Shown: positions 7,782-14,624 of the stretch, piece by piece | How positions within the stretch are numbered: position 1 is the first letter of the stretch | Layout of the letters: every line of letters begins with the position of its first letter | Assembly (NCBI GenBank): GCA_934692295.1 | Contig: CAKUTL010000024.1 | Location: 1-21,367, forward strand | Reading direction: 5' to 3' | Length of the DNA: 21,367 bases | Origin: an uncultured Candidatus Melainabacteria bacterium | GTDB taxonomy: Bacteria > Cyanobacteriota > Vampirovibrionia > Gastranaerophilales > Gastranaerophilaceae | The notes under the pieces: model-generated | Databases searched by the model: none | Seen by the model: only the letters and a program-made list of their open reading frames with translations | What the model was told of the DNA's origin: nothing | Translations under genes and position numbers: made by a program

Positions 7782-7885
7782 TTAATTATAAATTGCAAAT
7801 TGCCATCTTTCTCCAAGAGAAGGGTTGTGCATAAAAACGATTTCCTTTTGAAAGAAGTAAATGCGATAAATCAGAAAGCAAAATA

Positions 7886-7956
7886 CTCCCAGAGATGGAT
7901 TCGAACCATCGTTAAAAGAGCCAGAATCTTTCGTCCTGCCACTAGACGATCTGGGA
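7886..7956 (-). tRNA. tRNA-Gln (anticodon CUG)
   Basis: The minus strand folds as a complete 71-nt cloverleaf. Acceptor arms TCCCAGA and TCTGGGA pair perfectly with G as discriminator base; D-arm GTCT/GGAC; anticodon stem AAAGA/TCTTT with loop TTCTGGC, giving anticodon CTG (reads CAG, Gln); T-arm GATGG/CCATC with loop TTCGAAT. The CCA tail is not encoded. The D-arm is similar to that of tRNA-Glu, as expected if Gln-tRNA is made by GluRS mischarging and GatCAB amidation, but that pathway is not in this window. Confidence 0.93.
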
Positions 7957-7976
7957 TTATGTTACTTTTCAAGTGA

Positions 7977-8004
7977 ATTTTATCATTTGAAAATATATTT
8001 TCAA
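7977..8004 (-). promoter_or_regulatory. Promoter of tRNA-Gln, -35 inside an 18-bp palindrome
   Basis: Minus strand TTGAAA (8004-7999), 16-bp spacer, TAAAAT (7982-7977), about 20 nt before the tRNA. The -35 and most of the spacer form a perfect palindrome, TTGAAAATATATTTTCAA (7987-8004), which could bind a dimeric regulator or simply reflect AT-rich symmetry. Confidence 0.45.
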
Positions 8005-8041
8005 GCCCGTTTTCTGGGCAATTAATTCTTCCGGTTGGTTT

Positions 8042-8047
8042 TATAAT
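8042..8047 (+). promoter_or_regulatory. -10 box of the ADP-ribosyltransferase gene
   Basis: TATAAT is followed after about 4 nt by AAGG, a weak Shine-Dalgarno 6 nt before the ATG at 8062. No clear -35 box is visible. Confidence 0.4.
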
Positions 8048-8061
8048 ATATAAGGTAGAAT

Positions 8062-9072
8062 ATGTCTGTAAAAATAACTTCTGATTCAATATTAAATAGT
8101 CCTCTTTTGAAAAAGGCTGGAGAATTGGCAACATCAATTGATAGTAAGGTGGTTAATGCTCCTATTCAGTCTGTTGCTTCTTCTTCAATAGCAGATAGTA
8201 AATTAACAAGTGAAATTTCAACAAATTATGCGAAGGCAGCATTAAACATTCAAGATGCAAAAGATATGGTAATTTCATCTTTAAAGGAGATATTAAATAA
8301 ATATTTTGTCAAAGGCAATGAAAAAATTTCTCCTCGTATTATTTTTCGTCCTAAAGAAGGTATTGCGAGATTTCGAATTGGAAATGAAATCTCAGGGTTT
8401 CCGGGATTAATACAAGATAATAAAATGATATGTGCATATTATGATAAGAATTTAAAGCCCAACAGGGTTTATTCTTTTTCAAATAGTGGTGAAATCGATT
8501 TATTGGATTTAGAAACCTCTGCAATGCGACATTATTCAAAGGAAGATATTGACGCTTTGAAGTATTATAAATATCATCCTGATTCATTGCATATGAAATT
8601 GCGTCATGACAAAGATATTTGTTCTGGTGGTTTTAAAGAAGAACGAGATAATGTAATTGTTCGCTTGAGTGAATTGTTTAATGATGATTTCAGAGTTTTG
8701 AGAACGAAATCTGATTCTGTTTTGTATCGTGCTTTGCAACAAGATTTAACTCCTGAAAATATTCAAGAATTGACTAAAATCGGTGGCGTTTTTACTGAAA
8801 AATCTTTTTGTTCCACTTCTGCAAATTTAAATCCTGCAATTAGATTTTCATGTAAAAATCCTAATTTTGAAGGTTTGTTTCCTAATGGTCGTGCAATTTT
8901 AAAAATAGATATTCCTAAAGGTTCTAAATATATTAATATGGATGAAATGTTTAATATTGACCTTCGTCATTGGAAGGAAGATGAATTTCTGTTGAATAAA
9001 GGTTCAAAATTCCTTGTAACTGGCTTTGATAAAGAAAACGGTTTTATAAATGTAAAATATTTGGGAGAATAA
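8062..9072 (+). CDS. Mono-ADP-ribosyltransferase, R-S-E class (ADPr exoenzyme fold)
   Basis: A 336-residue protein whose C-terminal part (about 210-336) matches the bacterial ADP-ribosyltransferase exoenzyme family. It has the complete NAD-binding and catalytic triad in order: R223 in VLYRAL, STS at 251-253 in SFCSTSANL, and an E-x-E motif (E306-D-E308) in HWKEDEFLL followed by LNKGSKFLV. The strand RAILKIDIPKGSKY before the ExE is also typical. ExE usually marks transfer to arginine, but that is family knowledge and not shown here. Residues 1-200 have no domain I recognise and begin without a signal peptide or membrane helix. The gene stands alone downstream of tRNA-Gln, with no visible immunity or ADP-ribosylglycohydrolase gene beside it. 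It could be a secreted host- or bacteria-directed effector or an intracellular modifier. Confidence 0.8.
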   Translation: MSVKITSDSILNSPLLKKAGELATSIDSKVVNAPIQSVASSSIADSKLTSEISTNYAKAALNIQDAKDMVISSLKEILNKYFVKGNEKISPRIIFRPKEGIARFRIGNEISGFPGLIQDNKMICAYYDKNLKPNRVYSFSNSGEIDLLDLETSAMRHYSKEDIDALKYYKYHPDSLHMKLRHDKDICSGGFKEERDNVIVRLSELFNDDFRVLRTKSDSVLYRALQQDLTPENIQELTKIGGVFTEKSFCSTSANLNPAIRFSCKNPNFEGLFPNGRAILKIDIPKGSKYINMDEMFNIDLRHWKEDEFLLNKGSKFLVTGFDKENGFINVKYLGE

Positions 9073-9090
9073 CTTTTTTATTTGTGTTAT

Positions 9091-9117
9091 CATAAAATTA
9101 TTCGTTATACCTAAACA
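9091..9117 (+). promoter_or_regulatory. bioB upstream element, copy A of a repeated motif
   Basis: The block from CATAAAATTATTCG through TATACCTAAACA precedes bioB and recurs after it at 10089-10114 with 24 of about 27 positions the same. TATACC (9106-9111) is a plausible -10 box, putting the transcript start near 9118. Either a promoter with operator or the leftover of a duplication; see findings. Confidence 0.4.
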
Positions 9118-9139
9118 AATGATATCAATGGAGTATAAA

Positions 9140-10075
9140 ATGGAAAATAAAGAGTATTCCAAAGAAGAATTATTAAAGTTATATGATTTACCGTTAAATG
9201 ATTTAATTGAAATTTCGCACAAAATAACAGATGAAAATTTTGGAAATGAAGTTGAAGCATGTAGTATTATTAGTGCCAAGACCGGTGCTTGTTCTGAAAA
9301 TTGCAAGTACTGTTCTCAAAGCAAACACAATCACGCAGAAATTGAGTGCCATCCTTTGATGGATGTTGAAACTGTTAAAAAAACCGCCTTAAGTGCCAAA
9401 GAAAATGGAGCAACAAGATTTTGTATTGTTACTTCCGGACGTGTTCCTACTGATAAAGATTTTGAAAAAATATTGGAAATAATTAAATCTGTAGCTTCAA
9501 TTGACGGCATTCATTGCTGTGCATCTTTGGGCTTGCTTTCTGAAGAACAGGTTAAACAAATTAAGGATGCTGGAGTTGAGAGATATAATCACAATATCAA
9601 TACTTCTGAAAATTATCATAAAAATATTTGTACAACTCACAAGTTTTCTGACCGAGTAAACACCGTTAAACTTATTCAAAAATATGGTATGGAGGCTTGT
9701 TGTGGTGTAATTATCGGAATGGGGGAATCAAGAGAGGATAGAATAGATATGGCTCTTGCTCTAAAAGAGTTAAATCCGAAAACTGTTCCGATAAATTTCT
9801 TAAATCCTATAAAAGGTACTCCTTTAGAAAATTATGAGGACAAAATTGACGAAGAAGAAATTCTAAAGACTATTTGTATGTTCCGTATAGTTTTGCCAAA
9901 GGCACTTTTACGTTATGCCGGTGGTAGGACAACAAGATTAAGCGAGTATAATCAAAAGTTAGGTATTGTTGCAGGTATTAATTCTGTTTTGGTCGGAAAT
10001 TATTTGACAACAATTGGTTCTAAGGCTGATGAAGATAAACAAATGCTAAAAGAATTAGACAAGGTTATGGCATAA
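9140..10075 (+). CDS. bioB: Biotin synthase
   Basis: A 311-residue radical SAM enzyme that inserts sulfur into dethiobiotin to form biotin. The CxxxCxxC cluster motif appears as CSENCKYC. The cysteines matching the [2Fe-2S] ligands are also present: RFCIVTSGR, GIHCCASLG and EACCGVIIGMGE, with an Arg in AGGRTTRL as the remaining ligand. YNHNINTS and INFLNPIKGTPLE are typical BioB segments, and length is normal. I start at ATG 9140, where GGAG lies 6 nt upstream; an ATG at 9119 is 7 nt after a -10 box and could be a leaderless alternative adding 7 residues. No other biotin genes are adjacent, so the cell may import dethiobiotin or hold the rest of the pathway elsewhere. Confidence 0.95.
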   Translation: MENKEYSKEELLKLYDLPLNDLIEISHKITDENFGNEVEACSIISAKTGACSENCKYCSQSKHNHAEIECHPLMDVETVKKTALSAKENGATRFCIVTSGRVPTDKDFEKILEIIKSVASIDGIHCCASLGLLSEEQVKQIKDAGVERYNHNINTSENYHKNICTTHKFSDRVNTVKLIQKYGMEACCGVIIGMGESREDRIDMALALKELNPKTVPINFLNPIKGTPLENYEDKIDEEEILKTICMFRIVLPKALLRYAGGRTTRLSEYNQKLGIVAGINSVLVGNYLTTIGSKADEDKQMLKELDKVMA

Positions 10076-10088
10076 AGTTTATATAGCT

Positions 10089-10114
10089 CATAAATTATTC
10101 GCCATACCTAAACA
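10089..10114 (+). repeat. Second copy (B) of the bioB upstream element
   Basis: Reads CATAAATTATTCG, then CCATACCTAAACA, i.e. copy A with one deletion and two substitutions. It is not followed by a functional gene. The region 10076-10353 otherwise holds a short reading frame with bioB-like words (10237-10290), an extended -10 box and a hairpin. Confidence 0.5.
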
Positions 10115-10271
10115 TGTTATGAATATTGAAAAATAACTTTACAAATAGCCATCTTTATTATTGACAAAATTTTTTGTTTTTAATAAATTTGATTGCAAAG
10201 GTAAAAAATTATGACAATGAAAACTCCTAAAAATTCAAGATGCTGTTGCTGTAAGTGCCGATGTTGGAACT

Positions 10272-10280
10272 TGCTATAAT
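10272..10280 (+). promoter_or_regulatory. Extended -10 promoter of the membrane SFTG protein gene
   Basis: TGCTATAAT, a perfect extended -10 box. The predicted start near 10287 gives a leader of about 67 nt that contains the hairpin at 10307-10334. Confidence 0.5.
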
Positions 10281-10306
10281 TTGTGTTGAGAATTTACGAA
10301 TATATT

Positions 10307-10342
10307 AAGTTCCTTGGTTTGTGTCAGGGAACTTTATTTTTT
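10307..10342 (+). terminator. Hairpin plus U-tract in the leader of the gene at 10354
   Basis: AAGTTCCTTG and CAGGGAACTT pair over 10 bp (one U-G pair) around an 8-nt loop, followed by TATTTTTT. This has the form of an intrinsic terminator, but it lies between a good promoter and the Shine-Dalgarno of the next gene. It may end bioB transcripts or act as an attenuator of the downstream gene. Confidence 0.6.
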
Positions 10343-10353
10343 ATGGAGGAAAA

Positions 10354-11952
10354 ATGATTACTAATATAACAAATAATACACTTACCCAAAATAGACCAAG
10401 TTTTACTGGTCCTGTTGATGGTGTTGCCACTCAGGTTTTACGTACACTTGATACCAATCCGATGGTTAATGCTGTTGGGATTGATTTGTTCGCTATGGTT
10501 GGACCTAGAACTTATATTGATACTAAAAAACGTAATGCAAATGCTGGTTTTGAAACCTTCTTTAGAGAATTTACCGGAACTTTAATTGTCTGCCTTTCTG
10601 CCAGTTATTTGGCAAAAGGAATTTCAAAACTTGCTAATAAATTTATCAATCCTGATACCCCAATCAATACAAATTCTTGGTTCTCGAATGATAGTCTTGC
10701 TTTATTAAAGGAAGCTCATAAAAATACTAATAATTCCTCAGAGTATATATCTAATGTGTTGGAAAATCTTTCAGGAAGAGATGGAAAGAAAGTTAGAACA
10801 TTTAATTCTATCGATTGGGCTAATACGGAATGGGTAGATGAACCATCTTGGTCAAAATACACTTGGGATAATGCAAAGTATAAAAATATTGCTCAAGAGT
10901 TAAAATCAAAAGACAAGATTACTTCTACAATGGCTGAACTTATTGATGGTAAAAATATCTCTTCAAAAGATGCTAAGCAGATTCAAAATATCTTGGAATT
11001 TAGATTAACTAATGCTCTAAAAGCAGACAATGTTAGTGCAAAAGTTGGAGAAAAAACTCTTTCAAGTTCTCTTCATAATGTATTGAGGGATTCTATTGAT
11101 TTAGGCAAAAATGTATTTTATAAATCAGGAATTGATGCGGAAAAAGCTATTAGTAAAATTCTAAAAATTAATAAAATTAAAGGACTTGGAGCTTTAGCGA
11201 TTGCCTCAACTTTAGGGCTTACGAACCAATATATAAATAGAAAATTAACAGAAAAACGTACCGGAGAATCAGGATTCCCTGGGGATTCAAATTACAAAGG
11301 TATTGACAAGGCTTCCAAAAAAGATAGAAGTACAAAATTCTTAGTGGAAAAAGTTTTAGCAAGTGTAGGCATGGCTGCAATGGCACTAGGTGTAATGAGA
11401 GTTAAATCCCCGGTAGATTTTGTGAAGAAACTTGAATTTACCGGACCTGTTACCAGTGGAAATGCGATTAAAACAGTTTATGCTTCAACTTTAATTGGTA
11501 GATTTTTGGCTTCTGATAACAAACGAGAATTGAAAGAAACTGTAACAAGGGATTATTTCGGTTTCTTGAATTGGCTTGTATTTGGTGGATTTGCAGCAAA
11601 GGGTATTGCCAATCTTCTTGATAGAAAACGAGAAAACTTGTTCAATATTTCAGGCGAAGGAAAAGGTGTTCGCAATTGGTTAAATAATATTTCTCTAAAG
11701 AGCCATAATGAGGTTCTTGCTCAAGGAAAAGAATTTGCTAAGAAAAATATGTGGAAATTGAATGTTGCCCATGTCGCAGGTTTGGCTTATTCAACTCTAG
11801 CTCTTGGGGTTTTACTTCCAAAATTGAATATTTATTTAGCCAGTCATTCAAAAACATCACAAACTGGCAATAAAGCTGTCGCAAAGTCTAGTAGCCAAAA
11901 TGTTAGCATGACTGGATTTTTAAATAACGCAAATAAAAATATTTTGGCGTAA
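10354..11952 (+). CDS. Multi-membrane-segment hypothetical protein with SFTG motif
   Basis: A 532-residue protein of unknown function. GGAGG sits 4 nt before the ATG, which makes this start better than the GTG 33 nt earlier. The N-terminus carries NRPSFTGPVDGVATQ (14-28); related FTG words recur at 73-75, 362-365 (EFTGPVTS) and 519-521 (SMTGFLNN). Hydrophobic stretches at about 75-90, 276-290, 333-349, 402-421 and 471-490 could be membrane helices, some with small residues (GMAAMALGVM). The segment between 100 and 270 is polar and helical. No enzymatic motif is visible and no signal peptide is clear. It appears to belong to a lineage-specific family; a membrane or envelope location is inferred from hydrophobicity only. 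Confidence 0.75.
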   Translation: MITNITNNTLTQNRPSFTGPVDGVATQVLRTLDTNPMVNAVGIDLFAMVGPRTYIDTKKRNANAGFETFFREFTGTLIVCLSASYLAKGISKLANKFINPDTPINTNSWFSNDSLALLKEAHKNTNNSSEYISNVLENLSGRDGKKVRTFNSIDWANTEWVDEPSWSKYTWDNAKYKNIAQELKSKDKITSTMAELIDGKNISSKDAKQIQNILEFRLTNALKADNVSAKVGEKTLSSSLHNVLRDSIDLGKNVFYKSGIDAEKAISKILKINKIKGLGALAIASTLGLTNQYINRKLTEKRTGESGFPGDSNYKGIDKASKKDRSTKFLVEKVLASVGMAAMALGVMRVKSPVDFVKKLEFTGPVTSGNAIKTVYASTLIGRFLASDNKRELKETVTRDYFGFLNWLVFGGFAAKGIANLLDRKRENLFNISGEGKGVRNWLNNISLKSHNEVLAQGKEFAKKNMWKLNVAHVAGLAYSTLALGVLLPKLNIYLASHSKTSQTGNKAVAKSSSQNVSMTGFLNNANKNILA

Positions 11953-11972
11953 AATTCTTTGATTAAACTGTT

Positions 11973-12012
11973 TTTTATGGTATAGATAATAATAATTTGC
12001 TATACCATAAAA
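11973..12012 (+). promoter_or_regulatory. 13-bp-arm inverted repeat upstream of the DtxR-like gene
   Basis: TTTTATGGTATAG (11973-11985) and CTATACCATAAAA (12000-12012) are perfect inverted copies separated by 14 bp. It lies just before the ribosome site of the regulator, the usual place for an autoregulatory operator. As RNA it could also fold as a stem and act as terminator for the preceding gene; a T-run precedes it but none follows. Confidence 0.55.
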
Positions 12013-12022
12013 GGGGGGTGCG

Positions 12023-12541
12023 GTGCCAAAAGAATTGACTGAAAGTTTAGAAAAATATCTTCTTGCGATTTATGAAATTGTAAAAGTTAATCAAGCTGCG
12101 AGAGTTAAAGATGTTTCTAATTATTTGAAAATTGGAGGACCTGCAACTTCTGATGCTGTTAAAACCTTGGCGGGGCGTGGTTTCATAAATTATGTTCCTT
12201 ATGGAATTATTACAATTACTCCAAAGGGCATTAAAAAAGCTGAAGAAAAGATTTTTAGACATAAAACAATTTCTAATTTTTTAGAAAAGGTTTTGCAAGT
12301 TGAACCGGAAAACGTTGATAATTCTTCAACGAAAATTGAATATGCGATGCCGGAAGATGTCTTAGATAAGTTTGTTCAATTTTTATTATTTATGGAAAAG
12401 TGTTCTTGTAAAGAACCAAAATGGGTTAAAAGTTATAAATATTTTGCTCAGAATGGAGAAATGCAAGATAAATGCCTAAATTGCATGAAAAATAAAGATA
12501 GTTTTGATAATTCTTCTTGTTGTGGTGCTTGTTTTTTATGA
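12023..12541 (+). CDS. DtxR/MntR-family transcriptional regulator with altered metal site and Cys-rich tail
   Basis: A 172-residue protein with the winged-helix start of the DtxR family (ESLEKYLLAIYEIVK, ARVKDVSNYLKI, TSDAVKTLAGRGFINYVPYG; residues 7-61) and the dimerisation helices (HKTISNFLEKVLQVEPENVD; 80-100). GTG start at 12023 with a G-rich ribosome site (AAGGGGGG) 4 nt before. Family members normally use an acidic residue in the first helix and a (C/D)xx(I)EH motif to bind Fe or Mn. Here the helix reads KYLLAI where DYLEAI is common, and the EH pair is EY (106-107), so the classical metal site looks damaged. Instead the C-terminus holds seven cysteines: CSC (127, 129), CLNC (151, 154) and CC...C (166, 167, 170). 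They could bind zinc, iron or an Fe-S cluster. Coupled by overlap to the next gene. Confidence 0.8.
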   Translation: MPKELTESLEKYLLAIYEIVKVNQAARVKDVSNYLKIGGPATSDAVKTLAGRGFINYVPYGIITITPKGIKKAEEKIFRHKTISNFLEKVLQVEPENVDNSSTKIEYAMPEDVLDKFVQFLLFMEKCSCKEPKWVKSYKYFAQNGEMQDKCLNCMKNKDSFDNSSCCGACFL

Positions 12542-12894
12542 AAGGCGGGATTATTAATCATTCTTTGTCTGGAGCATTGGAAATTGCTAATAAGAATAAA
12601 AAAGCTTATAGTATTTATCCACATGTCGAACGTGGTTATATCAATATTGTTAGAAATACTAATGATTGGGACAGGGTTGCTACTTATAGTGCTAATACTG
12701 GTAAGTTGGTAGGTATGAGCCGAAGACCCCTTGGAGATAACGGTATTATTGATTATAATGGCAAAGGTCTATATAGAATTCAAGATTTTGTCAATAATGG
12801 TAAAGATTGGTTCAACAAGTCATTTGATAATTTAAAAGATGTTGTAAAATATTTCAAGCAAGAATTACCGGTTGTAGCGAGGTTAAACAAATGA
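12538..12894 (+). CDS. Hypothetical protein, 118 aa, coupled to the DtxR-like gene
   Basis: Starts MKGGIINHSLSGALEIANKN. Its ATG overlaps the TGA of the regulator (ATGA), a classic sign of translational coupling, and no independent ribosome site is needed. The protein is soluble, aromatic-rich (YSIYPHVERGYINIV, WDRVATYSANTGK, KDWFNKSFDNLKDVVKYF) and without cysteines or membrane segments. I do not recognise a family. Because it is made together with a putative metal or redox regulator, a role in the same response is possible. A hairpin at 12919-12949 follows and closes the operon. Confidence 0.6.
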   Translation: MKGGIINHSLSGALEIANKNKKAYSIYPHVERGYINIVRNTNDWDRVATYSANTGKLVGMSRRPLGDNGIIDYNGKGLYRIQDFVNNGKDWFNKSFDNLKDVVKYFKQELPVVARLNK

Positions 12895-12918
12895 TAACAA
12901 TAAAATAGAATTAATAAA

Positions 12919-12949
12919 ATAAAGGAGATGCCATTGACATCTCCTTTAT
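12919..12949. terminator. Hairpin after the DtxR-like operon
   Basis: ATAAAGGAGATG and CATCTCCTTTAT pair perfectly over 12 bp with a 7-nt loop. No strong T-run follows on the plus strand, though an A-run before it gives one on the minus strand. Right after it (12949-12974) lies a GC-richer piece whose minus strand ends GGGTGGAGCCA, like the 3' end of a tRNA. From there to 13184 is AT-rich DNA with no gene I can support; the -10/-35 of thsA are not clear. Confidence 0.55.
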
Positions 12950-13197
12950 GGCTCCACCCGCCAGAAGACGCTGGAAATTTTTGTAAGAAAATTCTATAAT
13001 GAAATAACCAGTGTTCTCAACTTATCACTTTTTACTCAAATAGAAAATTTAAGTAAAATATCATAAATAAATGAAAGATAACCTATGTAAACAGCTACAA
13101 TTTTAATACTTAATTATTAAAAAATAATTAACATTTCAATAAAAATAGTAAAAGCAATATACAATTGTCTTAGGTAATATAACTAAGGAGAATTGTT

Positions 13198-14622
13198 ATA
13201 AACAATAAAGAAATTGACAATTTTATAAATGAGTATGTAAAGGCAATTGAAGCAAGCAATGCTGCAATTTTTGCTGGTGCAGGTTTGTCCATACCATGTG
13301 GATTTTGTAATTGGAAAGATTTATTAAGAGACCTCGCTAGTGAAATAGGTTTAGATGTTGATAAAGAAGAAGACTTAACTAGGGTCGCTCAATATTATGT
13401 AAATGAAAATGGGGGAATTCGAACGGGACTAACAAACAAGATATTAGAAAACTTTGATAAAATAGTAAAACCTAATACAAATCATAACATTATTGCTTCA
13501 TTACCTATAAATACATTTTGGACAACTAATTATGATAACTTATTAGAATCCGCTCTAGAAAGAAATTGTAAAATTGTGGATGTAAAAAGGTGTTCAAAAG
13601 ATTTAGTACATACAAAAACTAATAGGGATGTTGTTGTATACAAGATGCATGGAGATATTAATATCCCTACAGATACTATAATAACAAAAGATGATTATGT
13701 TACTTATGCTTCAAAACATGGCTTAATGGTTAATACTTTATGCGGTGATATGGCCTCAAAGAAATTTCTTTTTATAGGCTTTAGTTTTACTGATCCGAAT
13801 TTAGATAATGTACTAAGTCAATTAAGATGTAATTTAGGTTCTGATACAAATACTCATTATTGTTTAATGAAACAAGTAGATAATAGTAATTTTAAGGATG
13901 AAAAAACCGTAGAATATGAAAGGATAAAACAACAATTACGCATAAAAGATTTAAAAAGATATGGTATTAACGTACTTTTATTGGATTCTTATAATGATAT
14001 CACTGATATATTAAACAAAATCAAATATAACGTACAAAGAAAAAATATCTTTATTTCTGGCAGTGCTAGTGCCTACGGTCAGATGGGAAAAGAAGTACTT
14101 GAAGAACTTGCTAGAAATCTTACAAGAAATTTGATTAATCAAAATTACAATATAATCTCTGGATATGGATTAGGCATAGGTAGTTCTGTTATTCAAGGTG
14201 CAATCAGCGAAATTTATGAAAGTGGTGGATGTAAAATAGAACAGAGATTAATTTCGAGACCGTTCCCAACTTCAGATTCTTCAAAAGAGCATTGGACTAA
14301 ATACAGGCAAGATATGATATCTAATGCAGGGATTGCAATATTCATGAGTGGTAATAAAATTGTTGATAAGAAAATTGTTGAGGCAAATGGGGTTTATGAA
14401 GAGTTTGACATTGCAGTGGCAAATAAATTAATACCAATCCCAATACCTGCTACAGAATTTGCTGCAAAAAATTTATATAATAAAGTTATGGAAAATTTTA
14501 GCAAATATGTAGGTTATGAAAGAGTGAAAGTTTTCTATGAACAACTAGAGAATGAAACTGACCCTACAAAAATACAAGAAATAGTTATACAAATAATACA
14601 AGAATTATTGAAAGGAGATTAA
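13198..14622 (+). CDS. thsA: Thoeris effector ThsA (SIR2 NADase + SLOG domain), with ATA start codon
   Basis: Read from the ATA at 13198 this is 474 residues, close to the 476 of Bacillus cereus ThsA, to which it is clearly alike from memory of that sequence. The N-terminal SIR2 domain has AAIFAGAGLS (21-30) for NAD binding, TTNYDN with catalytic Asn near 111, KMHGD with catalytic His near 151, and FLFIGFSFTDPNLD. The C-terminal SLOG/STALD domain (about 280-440) has NIFISGSAS, NIISGYGLGIGSSVI and RLISRPFP, which sense the cyclic ADP-ribose signal made by ThsB and switch on NAD destruction, killing or stalling the infected cell. No ATG, GTG or TTG lies in frame upstream of the GAGLS motif; the TTG at 13285 falls inside it and would remove catalytic-domain sequence. 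AAGGAG (13185-13190) sits 7 nt before the ATA. Codon use is rich in ATA compared with purB or tyrS, in keeping with transfer. Confidence 0.92.
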   Translation: MNNKEIDNFINEYVKAIEASNAAIFAGAGLSIPCGFCNWKDLLRDLASEIGLDVDKEEDLTRVAQYYVNENGGIRTGLTNKILENFDKIVKPNTNHNIIASLPINTFWTTNYDNLLESALERNCKIVDVKRCSKDLVHTKTNRDVVVYKMHGDINIPTDTIITKDDYVTYASKHGLMVNTLCGDMASKKFLFIGFSFTDPNLDNVLSQLRCNLGSDTNTHYCLMKQVDNSNFKDEKTVEYERIKQQLRIKDLKRYGINVLLLDSYNDITDILNKIKYNVQRKNIFISGSASAYGQMGKEVLEELARNLTRNLINQNYNIISGYGLGIGSSVIQGAISEIYESGGCKIEQRLISRPFPTSDSSKEHWTKYRQDMISNAGIAIFMSGNKIVDKKIVEANGVYEEFDIAVANKLIPIPIPATEFAAKNLYNKVMENFSKYVGYERVKVFYEQLENETDPTKIQEIVIQIIQELLKGD

Positions 14623-14624
14623 GT

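Noticed and set aside
7886..8061. tRNA-Gln as the attachment site of an integrated element
   Set aside because: No integrase next to it and no repeat of its 3' end elsewhere in the window.
9119..9139. ATG at 9119 as bioB start
   Set aside because: It has no ribosome site, while ATG 9140 has GGAG 6 nt upstream. A leaderless start at 9119 cannot be fully excluded and is noted in the entry.
13285..14622. Taking thsA from the TTG at 13285
   Set aside because: The TTG falls inside the GAGLS NAD-binding motif. Starting there would remove the first strand and glycine loop of the SIR2 domain.
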